Below are positions 13,001 through 22,894 of a stretch of 64,000 bases of DNA, one piece after another. The notes beneath the pieces are model-generated. The model ran no database searches and was not told the origin of the DNA. It was given only the letters and a program-made list of their open reading frames with translations. Source of the stretch: Larus michahellis (taxonomy: Eukaryota > Chordata > Aves > Charadriiformes > Laridae); assembly GCF_964199755.1 (NCBI RefSeq), contig NC_133896.1:66319142-66383141 (forward strand), read 5' to 3'. Every line of letters starts with the position of its first letter. The stretch's first letter is position 1. The position numbers and the translations under genes were made by a program.

Positions 13001-16000
13001 TCATGTGTATATTACACTTTACTATATTAGTGGTAAGCATTCTAGATGTTACTGACAGGACAGGTCTGCCACTTCTACTTATCACTCCAGCTGTATGTTG
13101 TGATGTTGAAGTTCTAGCTTTCTGTAGCAGAGATCCATGTTGTTCCTAATTAGGCCCTAAATTTGTCACTTACTTGTTACCTAGGAAGGCTAGTTTCCTA
13201 ACTAGGAGGCCTCAAAAACAGAAGTTACTGTAATTTAGTGTGGTATTGAGACTCAGCTGAGCTGCAGGAACTGTTCATGCATGTGCTTTTAGCATGAAGC
13301 AGATGCAAGCTGATGACAGCCTACTCTGCAGCAAAAGATAATCCTCCTTTTACTTCTGTTTATATAGTGCTGACTTTATTAGCTGGTTGAGTCTGAGTGT
13401 CTGACCCGAAGAATACTAAACTTCTGATAAGCAGGGTCCTGAGCTACCTATTCAACACAAAACTGACCTGCTTGACATTCAGATACTGTACTCAGTAAAT
13501 TTATATGGCTGACACTAAGAATTTGAAATGAGACTAGACCCTAAATTTGCCTGAAACAGGCTCTGGGGGAAAGGAAGCTGACAGCTAGGTATCTGGATTT
13601 ATAAGACTGTAAGTGACTGAAGGTCACTTACAATTGCTGGTTTTCTGCCAGAGGACTCTTCATAGGAATTATGGTAGAAATAGACTGATACTGTGTGAAG
13701 TGAGACACAAGAAGATTGAGCTTTAAAGAACAACATAAGTATAGCAGTCAGGAAACGATGTTTAGCTTGAATGCTTCTCATCATAGAGACTACAGGTGAT
13801 CAACCTCCCATGCAGATTTTTGATGGAACATCATAATTTCTTGATTAATCTTGTGCAGTGGCTCTGCACAGACTTCAGAAAGGGATTCAGACTGTCACCC
13901 TGGATCAGTTTTAAGCTTTCTGGATTGATATAAAGCATGGTTGTGTGAAAACCCACTCATGCTTGCAAGGTCTGTATTTAAAACTAACCACACAACCAAC
14001 CTGTGAGTGAAAAGCATTCTCGAATACGTGTTCCTTGGGGTTGAACTGCCTACTAACATGTGGTAGGAATGTCTGTTGAAGAGACTGAACCCAAATATCT
14101 AGCTTTCCACAGTTGTCTTATTGCTATCTAGATAAGATTGAGTTTGTCTCATTGTTTTAAAGGTTGTCAACACTGAGGTGACTTAGTTTATCAGAAAGAC
14201 CACTGAGGTCATGCTAGTAGAACAGTATTGGTTATAAGTGAAAAATATTAATTAGATGTTACTTGATTTTATTCTAGCTTGGTGTTGTGGTTTAACCCCA
14301 GCTGGCAACTAGGACCATGCAGTTGTTTACTATCCTGTGCTTCCCACTGTCCCTCCCCCCTCAAGTAGGTCAGGGAGAAAAAGGAGGGGAAAAACACTGT
14401 GGGTTGAGATAAAGACAGTCTAATAGTGCAGTAAAGGAAGAGAATGCAATTGCGCACACCACCTGATGATCGATTGTGGATCCCTGTCCCCCTGGCCAAC
14501 CCCAACTTGTAAACTAAGCATGGTATCTCCGGTATGGAATATTCTTTTGGCCAGCTTGTCCTGTCTGTGCTCCCTCTTAGCTTCTATGGGAAGCTGAAAA
14601 TGTCCTTGACCAATATAAGCATTACTTAGTGACAACTAAAACAGTACGTGTTATGGACATTCTTCTTATGCTAAATCCAAAACACAGCAGCTACTAGGAA
14701 GAAAATTAGCTCCATTCCAGCTGAAACCAGGATACTTAGTTATTTTTTTGATGCTGCTAGCAAGCTTGTTCTGACGTAGGCAACTGAATTTTGTTGAATG
14801 CCTTAGAGGCTTACACTGACAGCCTGGGCTGTCTACAGTATACTTTAACAAGCATTAAACTCTACAGAACAGAGGGGAGGATCCTCATTTATTTGCAGTA
14901 ATGAAGGGGCACAAAACCAGGATATTCATAGCAGCTTAATCAGTCTCTGAATTTACTAATGCTGCCCTTGCTTCTAGGTGTGGTAACTTACTACAGTTAT
15001 AAAAGCTTTGAATTCATCTTTGCCTTCTGTTTTAAGCAGTGAATTATCAACCTGATGGAGCTGTTCCTGTTAGCAATGGTAGCCTTGCCTTTTATCCAGC
15101 ACAGACTAATGTTATTCCCAGACCCCCTCAGCCTTACCTTAACAGTCGTGGGTCTGTCAGAGGATCTGCTAGAGGTGGAAGGTCACTGGCTAATTCATAT
15201 CGTTCCCCTGGTGGGTACAAAGGTATGTATGTGTTTACTACCACCTCAAAAAATTTTAAAAAATCTAATGTAATAACACTAGAACATGATTTAACACAAC
15301 ATGTTATTACATTTAGGTTCTATATGTGGAACTTCTTAAAACAAGGCTACTTAAAAAGCAATGTGCAGAGAATTAGGTCTTCCTTTGTAGAATTTAAGCA
15401 AGTTCATTCTGAGTTATTTGTAGTCCCTGTACTTTGGGTGTCAGGTGAACTGGCAGAGAGATCTCATAGCCTTTTGAATTATGAAAGTAGAAACTTTCAC
15501 TAATAGGTTATTAAATTACTTAATTGTATAGAGTGTTCTGCTTGCTGTTTCATTTGCCCTTCTGAACTTTTTACCCCCTTTATTGTTTCTCTTGGCATCA
15601 GTCTTGCTAACATCCTGGGCAGGTGTTTTCTCTTCAGATGTCACTTGCAGTATTTGCCCAAAACAAGATACTCTTTGCTTAGCACTGCTGGCTTTTAATA
15701 TTACCAGCAGAAACTGGGACTGGGGAGAGGCTCCCAGTAGTGGAGAGCCCTTCTGGATTAATAACAAATTGGAGGGTTTTAAGAGAAAGATTGCTTGGTT
15801 TCTCCAAATCAGTTGCTATTCTGCTGCTAGCTGAAGTACTATGATAAGTTTCAGCTGACTCTTGGCAGATACCAACTTAAGGTTGTTGATAGCTGTGGCC
15901 TATTCTGCTTTGAAGTGGAAGGGCACTTAGTCTGTGATAGAAGTTGTTTCAGGTACTGGGCTGAGACTGCTCAATAACTTGTTGGAATGTGTACCAGAAA

Positions 16001-19000
16001 ATAAGTTACCTAATTTTAACTTAACAGCAGTTAAGGATGTGGTTAGTGTAATAGCTAAAGATGCTAAATATTATAGTACCTAAATGTATAACAGGCATAG
16101 CAAAGCATCTGTAATAGCAAAAGAAAGCATGTCACAGTTCTGCTAAATCCTGTCTCTGGATGTAGCAAGTTTTTCAGCTGTTCTGTGAAGTCCTATTAAT
16201 ATCAAACAGGCCTGATATTAATACTTCTAAATGTATAATTTTGTTCCATACATTGGGTAGTTCAGGCTAGCTAATGAAGTGCATTCTTTATAGGAGTAGT
16301 GAAGCTCTGAAATAAGGAATAGATGTGTAATTCATAACATAATATACATGATAACTGCCAAAAGGGAGCTCTAGTTGTATTCTGGACTTATACTTGTAAT
16401 TCAAACAATGAATAATGCTGAATAATCAACCTTATTTGAACAGGTTTTGATGCTTACAGAGGATCACCTTCAATAGCTAATGGCAACTATGGCCAGTTGC
16501 AGTTCCCTGGTAGAGATTATGCTGGAATGCCATATTCTCAGAGGGTAAGCATTGACTTCATTCCCAGTAGCCTTCTTGAGCACTGTACAGGAGAAGTCTT
16601 CTAGCACTGTAGCTTTTCATTGTCCTAACAGGTGCACCTTTTTTTTTCTGGAGTGGTAGACAGCAGTTGAAATAGGAAGTCAATTCAGACAGATAACATT
16701 TCTGTATGACAGGCTGATTTTAGTCTGAAGGGAATCTGCAAAATGCAAACAGATGGCAAAGATGATGTGGCATAATGAGTCCATTTTACTATAGATTTTT
16801 AAATTTAGTCCTCAGTGCCTCTGTAGTGTAAAAAAATGAATTCTTAAATGGATTACTCAATGTGGTTAGGCAAAAAAAAAACCAACCTAAAAAAGCAGTG
16901 TAAGAAAGCAAAGGTTTCCTGGTAGAAGGAGGATCTTTAGCTTTGAAATGTAATATATGCCTCTGTACAGACTTCTAACAGACCTGGTATTTAAGGTAAT
17001 GCTCAATAAACTTAACTGAATGTCTAAATCAAAGATAACTTGCTAGAACTGGCATTGAAATAGCTCTTTAATTTCATACAAGCTATTGTAAAATTAAATT
17101 TTCCATAAATCAGGCTGTTTGTATACATCTTAATTCTGAACTCCATCATTCTCTATTCTAGAAATTGAGTTAATTGTGCAATTGAAACAATATAACTGTA
17201 TTTAGCCTGTTTGTTTTCAGATTCACTCATAACAATCTCAGAATTGTAGACTAGTTTGGGTTGGGAGGGACTTTAAAAGGTCACCTGGTCCATCCTCTCC
17301 TGCAATGTGTATGGACATCTTCAACTAAATTAGGTTGCTCAGAGCCCTGTTCAACCTTACTAATACTTCTGTTCTTTTCAGGATGTTAATTACCAGCAGT
17401 GCTATAAACGAGGTGGGATAACTAGTGGTCCTCGAGCAAATTCAAGAGGTAAGGCTAACTTCGGGTTCCCAGAGGTACACGTACGTGCTTGGGCGTAGCA
17501 GATGCTGGAGTGTTATTGTGAATAGTGAGAAAGTGTTCTCTCACTGGTCAAACAGATCAAGCTTGGTATAAATTAACTAAGAGAAAAGCTTAAGTACTGT
17601 TCTTAGCAGTCAGCATTGCATAGCAGTAGATCTGATTTCACCTTTCAATTTGGCGTCTTCACATATCAAAGTTCTGACATGATGGTACCTTACTGAAATT
17701 TCTTCACAAATAAACTGACCAGGAAATACTCACAGGTGGCTCCCATATTGCATTTGTCTTCATCCCTTAATTGTATGGTCTCACTTGATTCTGAGTGAGC
17801 TATCAGATCACAGAGACTTTGTAAGATAACTTTTTCTATGAAAAATAGTGTGTTTGGGAATACAGGTTCACTCTGTACTTCCATGCTGGAGTACAAAAAC
17901 CTAAAGAAATACACAAGACTAGTTGTTTCAATCCAAGCATAAATAGCATGTATTTGGAAAAGCTGTAAAAAAAAAAAGGTGATTTAATCCTGGAAAATGT
18001 GATGGAAAACGCTGAACTTACAGTGCTATAGGTGAAAAGCAAGATGAATAACTATAGATCACTAATTCAAAGAATAAAGGGAAATTATGACATCATGGAA
18101 ACTGTTTTAGGATAAAGCAGGTTCATGTCTCAATCAGGGAGGACTCAGAACATACTTCAGAAGAGAATTAAGAGACATGAGATAGATATCAGTAGCAACT
18201 TTACTTAGTTTTATTTAATATCTTGAGGTGTTCCTTTCTAGTAGAAATAACAGTGGCTTGAAACTTGAGAGTGAATGCTTTAAAATTCTTAGATCTATTA
18301 ATGTTTTCATTCTAGACCCTTTTAACTTGGATATTTGAAAAGATTACAGCTTTGTTTTGGGGAACGGGGTGCACAAAGCTTAAAAGCAATTCTCATTCTT
18401 CAAACTTAATATTCTAGCATCATAAGTTGATATGACCTACTAAGAATGCAGCTCTAGAAGAATAGCGTTGAGGTAACTTGAAGTGCAAATTCAGGTCTTG
18501 AAGGTGACTAAATGACTACTTGGTTTTTGGTAATCCTGCTAAATTTTGTGGAAATTATAATTTATCTCTACTCAGAAGCTGGCATATGCTTTTTTTTATG
18601 GTAATATGTTTGTGGCAAACACTAAAGCTAAAACTATTCAAAGCTAGTGCCCTCTCCTACTTAAAAGTATGAAGCATCATTGTTCATAGCTAAATTATGG
18701 TCTGTCCTGCTGAATGCTGCAAGTGTGGTGAATGTAAGCCAGCTTCAAAGTTCTGTTCTCAGTGGGGTCCTCTGACAGCTTCCTGTAGTTGAAAGACAAA
18801 TCTGTTGGAAAGTCCATACACTTGCTGCTTAAGACTATGCCCACAGGTTTAAGGGTTTTCTTCTGCTATAATACTTACTTATCATTGCTAATGATCTTTA
18901 ACAGCAGGGTGGAGTGATTCCTCTCAGGTGAGCAGCCCAGAACGAGACAATGAAACCTTTAACAGTGGGGACTCTGGACAGGGAGACTCCCGCAGCATCA

Positions 19001-19473
19001 CCCCTGTTGATATGCCAGTGACAAGCCAAGCTGCCACCATACTACCAGTGCATGTCTACCCCCTCCCACAGCAGATGAGAGTTGCCTTCTCTGCCGCTAG
19101 AACATCTAACTTGGCCCCTGGAACTCTAGACCAGCCAATTGTGTTTGATCTGTTGCTGAACAACCTTGGAGAAACTTTTGATATCCAGCTTGGTAGGTTC
19201 AACTGTCCAGTGAATGGTACATATGTTTTCATCTTCCACATGCTGAAACTGGCTGTAAATGTTCCCCTCTATGTGAATCTTATGAAGAATGAAGAGGTTC
19301 TAGTGTCAGCATATGCAAATGATGGGGCTCCTGATCATGAAACAGCTAGTAATCATGCAGTCTTGCAGCTGTTCCAGGGAGATCAGATCTGGTTGCGTCT
19401 GCATCGGGGAGCCATCTATGGAAGCAGCTGGAAATATTCCACCTTTTCGGGATACCTCCTTTATCAGGACTAA
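3904..19473 (+). CDS. CAPRIN2: CAPRIN2, 3' part (12 exons, C-terminal 623 codons)
   Basis: Joined exons: 3904-4017, 4612-4743, 4930-5017, 5698-5753, 6394-6504, 8202-8312, 8948-9100, 12130-12313, 15037-15222, 16444-16544, 17382-17448, 18905-19473. The sum is 1872 nt and stays open to a TAA. Family recognition rests on the caprin motif EKLQDLMTQIQGTYNFMQ, the motif PFQAMQTVFKVNAPLPPRK, RG-rich segments, and a C1q domain of about 131 residues at the very C-terminus. The C1q domain separates caprin-2 from caprin-1. From family knowledge, caprin-2 is a cytoplasmic RNA-binding protein that also associates with the Wnt coreceptor LRP5/6, and its C1q domain trimerises. The N-terminal caprin homology region must lie upstream of the window. 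The first exon here is the least certain. Confidence 0.93.
4071..4106 (+). repeat. Direct tandem repeat, 2 x 18 bp
   Basis: Two identical 18-bp units (CTGGTGCGTTGAGAGTAT) stand back to back at 4071-4088 and 4089-4106, followed by a partial third start (CTGG). It lies in the intron, 54 nt after the first exon's donor. Confidence 0.95.
4612..4743 (+). CDS. CAPRIN2: CAPRIN2 coding exon, caprin motif (44 codons)
   Basis: Acceptor CTTATTAG, donor CAA|GTATGT, phase 0 at both ends. It encodes VPKPVHQPAAEF, then LPKDPVLRREKLQDLMTQIQ and GTYNFMQ. The last part is a strongly conserved caprin-family motif shared with caprin-1, and it fixes the gene family. Confidence 0.95.
4930..5017 (+). CDS. CAPRIN2: CAPRIN2 coding exon
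   Basis: Acceptor CCAAAAG, donor TAG|GTAGGT. It encodes ESILDFDKASPSAIGSSQ and then a Pro/Ser-rich stretch ending SSPV. It enters in phase 0 and leaves one nucleotide (G) that completes an Ala codon with the next exon. The motif S-[IVM]-L-D-F directly after the QIQG motif is typical of caprins. Confidence 0.94.
5698..5753 (+). CDS. CAPRIN2: CAPRIN2 coding exon
   Basis: Acceptor TTTTTTTACAG, donor CAA|GTAAGT. It encodes ASKEKKLSSQSDFLQQPLQ, counting the Ala split across the junction. With the preceding exon it makes a 144-nt unit in phase 0 at both ends. Confidence 0.93.
6394..6504 (+). CDS. CAPRIN2: CAPRIN2 coding exon, Ser/Thr-rich (37 codons)
   Basis: Acceptor CTTGCAAG, donor CAG|GTAATA, phase 0 at both ends. 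The peptide begins AASSSMTLHGSNTSLA and ends DLVTPQAPQ. It is low-complexity and probably disordered. It is the same length as the next exon (111 nt). Confidence 0.88.
8202..8312 (+). CDS. CAPRIN2: CAPRIN2 coding exon, linker cassette (37 codons)
   Basis: Acceptor GGCTTCTTCCAG, donor CAG|GTGAGC, phase 0 at both ends. The peptide begins ASASLSQETEKYTSQPLYQ and ends KKVEIAQ. Splice sites are good and the frame is preserved. I do not recall an equivalent segment in the common human isoform, so it may be a cassette exon. Confidence 0.85.
8948..9100 (+). CDS. CAPRIN2: CAPRIN2 coding exon (51 codons)
   Basis: Acceptor CTTCCCTCAG, donor ACT|GTAAGT, phase 0 at both ends. It encodes a Pro/Ser/Thr-rich linker ending QSPPASSSSVTITAAPFQAM and QT. 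The PFQAMQT end continues into VFKVNAPLPPRK in the next exon, a conserved caprin motif. Confidence 0.94.
9101..12129 (+). other. CAPRIN2: CAPRIN2 intron, 3.0 kb
   Basis: I see no further exon or recognised mobile element here. It contains a perfect 11-bp inverted repeat at 9233-9258, listed separately. Confidence 0.8.
9233..9258. repeat. Perfect inverted repeat, 11-bp arms, 4-nt loop
   Basis: TTAAAACCTAG at 9233-9243 is the reverse complement of CTAGGTTTTAA at 9248-9258, with ACAA between. A further partial copy (GTTAAAAACCTAG) follows directly, so the stem has a competing partner. Confidence 0.95.
12130..12313 (+). CDS. CAPRIN2: CAPRIN2 coding exon
   Basis: Acceptor GTTGTAG, donor TCAG|GTGAGA. 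It encodes VFKVNAPLPPRKDQEIKED and then a Ser/Thr/Gln-rich stretch including SAGYNQSFSTASTQTPPQCQ, ending SQESLSS. It exits in phase 1. The first twelve residues are a conserved caprin motif. Confidence 0.95.
12314..15036 (+). other. CAPRIN2: CAPRIN2 intron, 2.7 kb, hosts an antisense LTR
   Basis: Apart from the LTR at 14283-14734, I see only non-coding AT-rich sequence. Short open frames at 12502-12687 and 12907-13149 show no family resemblance and no convincing splice context. Confidence 0.75.
14283..14734 (-). mobile_element. Solo LTR, ERVL-like, in CAPRIN2 intron
   Basis: Read on the minus strand it runs from a start of the type TGTCCTGGTTTCAGCTG.. to an end ..GGGTTAAACCACAACA. It shares both ends with the copy at 38677-39224, but at 452 bp it is shorter by an internal deletion. 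The 5-bp flanks CTTGG (14278-14282) and CTTAG (14735-14739) differ at one base, fitting an aged target-site duplication. No internal retroviral genes were found. Confidence 0.85.
15037..15222 (+). CDS. CAPRIN2: CAPRIN2 coding exon with tandem acceptor
   Basis: The acceptor is AAGCAG (15034-15039), so the exon can start at 15037 or 15040; both keep the frame and differ by one Ala. Donor AAAG|GTATGT. The peptide contains VNYQPDGAVPVSNGSLAFYP, AQTNVIPRPPQPYLNSRGS and VRGSARGGRSLANSYRSPGG. The RG/RGG motifs fit the RNA-binding segment of caprins. The upstream start is used because it matches the spacing I remember in the mammalian protein. Confidence 0.94.
15223..16443 (+). other. CAPRIN2: CAPRIN2 intron, 1.2 kb
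   Basis: It contains the hairpin at 15267-15313. An 83-codon open frame at 15583-15834 and its antisense partner show no recognised domain and are treated as chance. Confidence 0.75.
15267..15313. repeat. Inverted repeat, 12-bp perfect arms, 23-nt loop
   Basis: AATGTAATAACA (15267-15278) is the reverse complement of TGTTATTACATT (15302-15313). The pairing can extend outward past a one-base bulge (CTAAT / ATTTAG). It begins 45 nt after the preceding exon's donor. Confidence 0.93.
16444..16544 (+). CDS. CAPRIN2: CAPRIN2 coding exon
   Basis: Acceptor TTTGAACAG, donor AGG|GTAAGC. It encodes FDAYRGSPSIANGNYGQLQF and then PGRDYAGMPYSQR, with a split Gly codon at the start. It is Tyr/Gly/Arg-rich and continues the RG-type region. 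Confidence 0.95.
16545..17381 (+). other. CAPRIN2: CAPRIN2 intron with a CR1 fragment
   Basis: The intron holds an antisense CR1 3' end at about 17226-17360 and otherwise nothing recognised. Confidence 0.75.
17226..17360 (-). mobile_element. CR1 LINE 3'-end fragment, antisense
   Basis: GTTTGGGTTGGGAGGGACTT, then AGGTCACCTGGTCCATCC and AGGTTGCTCAGAGCCCTGTT, match the antisense form of the avian CR1 3' end, starting with a degenerate CR1 tail. Boundaries are approximate. It stops just before the next CAPRIN2 exon at 17382. Confidence 0.8.
17382..17448 (+). CDS. CAPRIN2: CAPRIN2 coding exon (67 nt)
   Basis: Acceptor GTTCTTTTCAG, donor AGAG|GTAAGG. It encodes DVNYQQCYKRGGITSGPRAN and SR. It enters in phase 0 and exits in phase 1, which the next exon completes as Ala or Gly depending on the acceptor used. 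Confidence 0.95.
17449..18904 (+). other. CAPRIN2: CAPRIN2 last intron, 1.5 kb
   Basis: AT-rich, with no recognised repeat or exon. It ends in the tandem acceptor ACAGCAG used by the terminal exon. Confidence 0.75.
18905..19473 (+). CDS. CAPRIN2: CAPRIN2 terminal coding exon, C1q domain
   Basis: The acceptor is CAGCAG (18902-18907): starting at 18905 gives RAGWSDSSQ, starting at 18908 gives RGWSDSSQ. The exon runs 188 residues to a TAA at 19471. After a Ser-rich lead with SPERDNETFNSGDSGQGDSR, the C1q domain starts near MRVAFSAARTS and ends FSGYLLYQD at the C-terminus, about 131 residues. Typical C1q elements are visible, including GRFNCPVNGTYVFIFHMLKL and GDQIWLRLHRGAIYG. From family knowledge this domain forms trimers and supports caprin-2's extracellular or Wnt-related roles. 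Confidence 0.97.
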
Positions 19474-19682
19474 AATCCAGTGTGATGTTTACAAAAGAGC
19501 TGCTCCAAACACCTTGGTGGAGGGGGGTGGGACAAGCTTCGCACTTACTACTGACTTTATAGAAGATATGTGGTTCCATTATTGGGGGAAAGGATGGTCC
19601 TGTTGTGCAAGGTGAAATCATGGAGTTGGGGTACTGAATCAGCACTAATTTGGCACTTTATCAGTTGTGATGTAGCCTTGCT

Positions 19683-19688
19683 AATAAA
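19683..19688 (+). promoter_or_regulatory. CAPRIN2: Polyadenylation signal AATAAA (first)
   Basis: Canonical hexamer 210 nt after the CAPRIN2 stop, within CTAATAAAGCTG, followed by TG-rich sequence. Confidence 0.7.
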
Positions 19689-19796
19689 GCTGTGAATGTA
19701 TATTGTTTGCACTTACCCTAAACTGTGTTAATGTCCAGCTTACTACACTATTGATTGCCTCAAGTATGGGCTATTCACAATGCCTTGTTGTGCCTC

Positions 19797-19802
19797 AATA
19801 AA
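19797..19802 (+). promoter_or_regulatory. CAPRIN2: Polyadenylation signal AATAAA (second)
   Basis: Second canonical hexamer, 114 nt after the first, with T-rich sequence (TAGTCTTTATTTTT) about 35 nt downstream. It is likely the main 3' end, though that is an inference. Confidence 0.7.
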
Positions 19803-19820
19803 ACAAGTTAATATGCATTT

Positions 19821-22800
19821 TAGTATTAATCTTGCCAGTAGTCTTTATTTTTAAAATATATCAAACTGAGCTTTATTCCTGATGTGGGGTGTTACATGCA
19901 TGTTAGCACATAGAACTGGTCTTCAAATTACAATAATTCAGGGTAAATTGTGTAGTTTAAATGGGATTACTTGTTTAGTTCTTGATTGATGCCATTCTCA
20001 AGAGTGTTCCCTTGATCAAAATGAATTCAAGATCTAGTTACGTACCTGATTTTTAACTGAAAGTGCCAGAAATCAGGAGTGAAATGCTAAATACTTGATT
20101 AGGACTGCTTATTTTAAATGCATATCCTGTCAAAATCTAGCTTTGTCACTGTTGCCAAAGGAGTGATGCACTCCACTCACAAGAGATTTAACAAAGTTTG
20201 ATAGTGTATGTGACAGTGGTTTAACAAGGCTTGATGGCAGGGTACACTTGGTTATTTACTGCAGAGAGGACAGTTGGAGAAAACTGTCAGGGAGAGCCTC
20301 CTGTTGAGTAATGATGTTCAGAGAGGACCTCTTTGTTCTCTAAGCTCCTTGGAGAGGAGTCTAGGTGTGGCAGGAGAGCTCAAAGGGCTGTTTGCTATTG
20401 ATGGGGTAAAATGATTGACTTATAGTCATATTTGCATACTGACCACATGTTAGTTTCTTTCAAATTTGGCTTGATTACCATTACTGTGGTTAGGTGGGCA
20501 CATTGATCAAGTTAGCCCTTGGTTATTGTGTTACCTGCTTTCCCCCAAACCCACTTTGAGCTGGATGCAGCCATCATGACCAGATGTACCCATTATGACT
20601 GCTACTGGTGGCTATTACTTGAACAGGGTTATGGGAGGTAAAGGTTGGGTTGGGAAGGGGGGAAGAACCCTGTCACATTGACTTTGCTTCAGTAGTGGTG
20701 TAGTTTGCTGAAATTTTTAAACCTCAAACCAGTCACAGGAGGGCTTGCTGACACTGTTTGTTATGCAGATCTCATTCAGCTGTAATACGTTTTGAAGTTA
20801 AAACTGACCCTTGTGTAGTGCAAACATGTGGCTTCTCTCCCCCATGAGATTGGAATTGGTTTGTAATGCCAGTATCTCTTCCTTTCAGAGAATTGCTGAG
20901 GAACTTGGTATTTGTAGTTGACATCTGGTGCTTGTGTCTTAAACCAAACCTGAATACAAATGCTAGGAAGTGTTTATGACATTCCTTTCTTACAGCTAAA
21001 GGGCTGTGTGACCAGTCTTCAGCAATCTCTTGTGGCCTAAGGACTGAAGAGCTATGACATATGTCCTTGTGTAAGCTGCGGCATGCGAAATATTGTACAG
21101 CATTTCAATGTTTAAAATGAAGGTCTGAACTAAGTAAGAAGACTGTAGGTCATTGGCTCTTTCTACTTTTAAAACTTTTAGTAGCTGGTTGGTTTTTTTT
21201 TTTTTAGCAGTAGGAACTATTCTATCAGTGTACTAAGGCAGCTAGTGGAAAAGCCTGACTGGTACATCTAAGGATAAACCAGAAGCGGGCAAAATAAAAA
21301 CAGTTCAGCTAACTGTTACTTAAGTGAATGTAAAAATCTAAATGGAATGTACTTCAGACCTGATATGAAGCTGCTGTTTCTTGGTAACTGGCTTCAGAAC
21401 TTCCAATTTTACACAGTTCTCCCCTGCTACCATGCAGATGCCAAAACAAGTTGTCTGGCATGCCTCCATAAAGCTACTGGCATAAAGATCTTTGTTTTAT
21501 TCCAAGCTTAGATTTCTTTTTTCATACAGATTTTGAGAGTGATTATACTTCAAGTCCTGGTTTAATTCCTTTGTCAACTTCTGAGATGAGAAGTTTGGGA
21601 TAAAGCTTTAGGGAACTTAGTTTTTTACCACTACAAACAAAATTGGTAAGCCTTAACTGTGAATACTAAGCCTATATTTAGTGTTTTTAAACATGCTAAT
21701 TCTGACTTTAGCCATTAAAGATGCCTATTTCTAGAACCCTCTCAACAGAGGCTAAGTGGCAGGAGTTTAACTAGCAATTTTCTCAAGCTGTTAATTCTCC
21801 TTGTGTACTAATATGGTAGATAGGCCTAAGTGCTAACATAATTTTCAGCTTGAAATGGCTTTGCAGCTGTGGACAAACAGACTCCATTGCTTTTCTAACA
21901 GACCTGCAACTCTAGATTTTTTTTTTACTTTTTTTTTTTAGACATCTAGAGCACTGACCCAGTCACTCTTCTCCCATGCTGTCTGCAGAGGGACTAGTAA
22001 ATAAACGAGCCCTATTCTGTGTATAGCAGCAGGGTGTCCCTTGTGCTTCAGCGTGCTGTGTATAGGCCTTTTCATTTAGTATGCAGCTTATTCTATTTAG
22101 TTTTATTATATGTTCTTGTATGATGGATTTCTTAGTTACCAGTACTTCTAACATTACTAATCAGCTTGGCCTTTGGCAATCTCAGCCATGTGGTCACTGT
22201 GAATACATGACGCACACGTTGCTTTCTAATGCTATAGTTCAGTCAAGCCTGGACAACTGCTTGGTGGACCCATTTGTTTGAGACTTACGTCTTACTGGTA
22301 GATCTAGCAAAGCTTTCATGTATCTCTGGCTTGCATATGTTTAAAATATCTGAGGTAAGCATCTTGCTTTCAGAGCTGGTTGTCCATCTCTATAAGATGG
22401 ATTTTTAAATTCCTAATTAAAGGACTACACTATCGCAGCAAGAAGTGTGAAGGTATGATGAAACATGAATTCTAATCATTATGCTATTTGTTGATAGCAA
22501 ACTTGACTGTAAATCATACAATGGATGGCTTTAAAAGAACTTCATACTTTTTGTAAGCTTTATCAGACTGAATTGGAATCATCTCTACAATACCAGCCAA
22601 TTTAAAATAAAATGTCTGGTTTTCCCCTGATAGTTGTTATTTAAAAAAATACAACTCAGACAATTCTTTTCCATATGGTAAATGAACATATGATCAATTT
22701 TATCCTATAGTGTTCTCATGTAGTACCTCCTTAGCTAAAACTATTGGCTTTCACTACTGTGTGTCTAGTTGGATCTGTGAACACAGCTCTAGCTAACCTC

Positions 22801-22894
22801 TGTTACAGAAAGGAATGTAAGTACAAAGGAACAGATACTGCCATAAAGTTTTCAGAATAGATATGCCTCAAAAGGTTAGTACTGGACCTTCACT
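19821..22894. other. Intergenic region after CAPRIN2
   Basis: No gene or known repeat was recognised in 3.1 kb. AATAAA hexamers at 21293 and near 22605 could serve a longer CAPRIN2 3' UTR, but nothing else supports this. T-runs occur near 21193 and 21918-21940. Confidence 0.6.

Larger units (their letters stand above)
19474..19820 (+). other. CAPRIN2: CAPRIN2 3' UTR (proximal)
   Basis: This non-coding stretch follows the stop and reaches two AATAAA signals. The end is set at about 18 nt after the second signal, where a T/G-containing stretch begins. The exact cleavage site is inferred. Confidence 0.7.

Noticed and set aside
13307..13375. Possible C/D-box snoRNA (TGATGA near 13310, CTGA near 13368)
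   Set aside because: The C box is preceded by C rather than a purine, and the flanks do not form a terminal stem.
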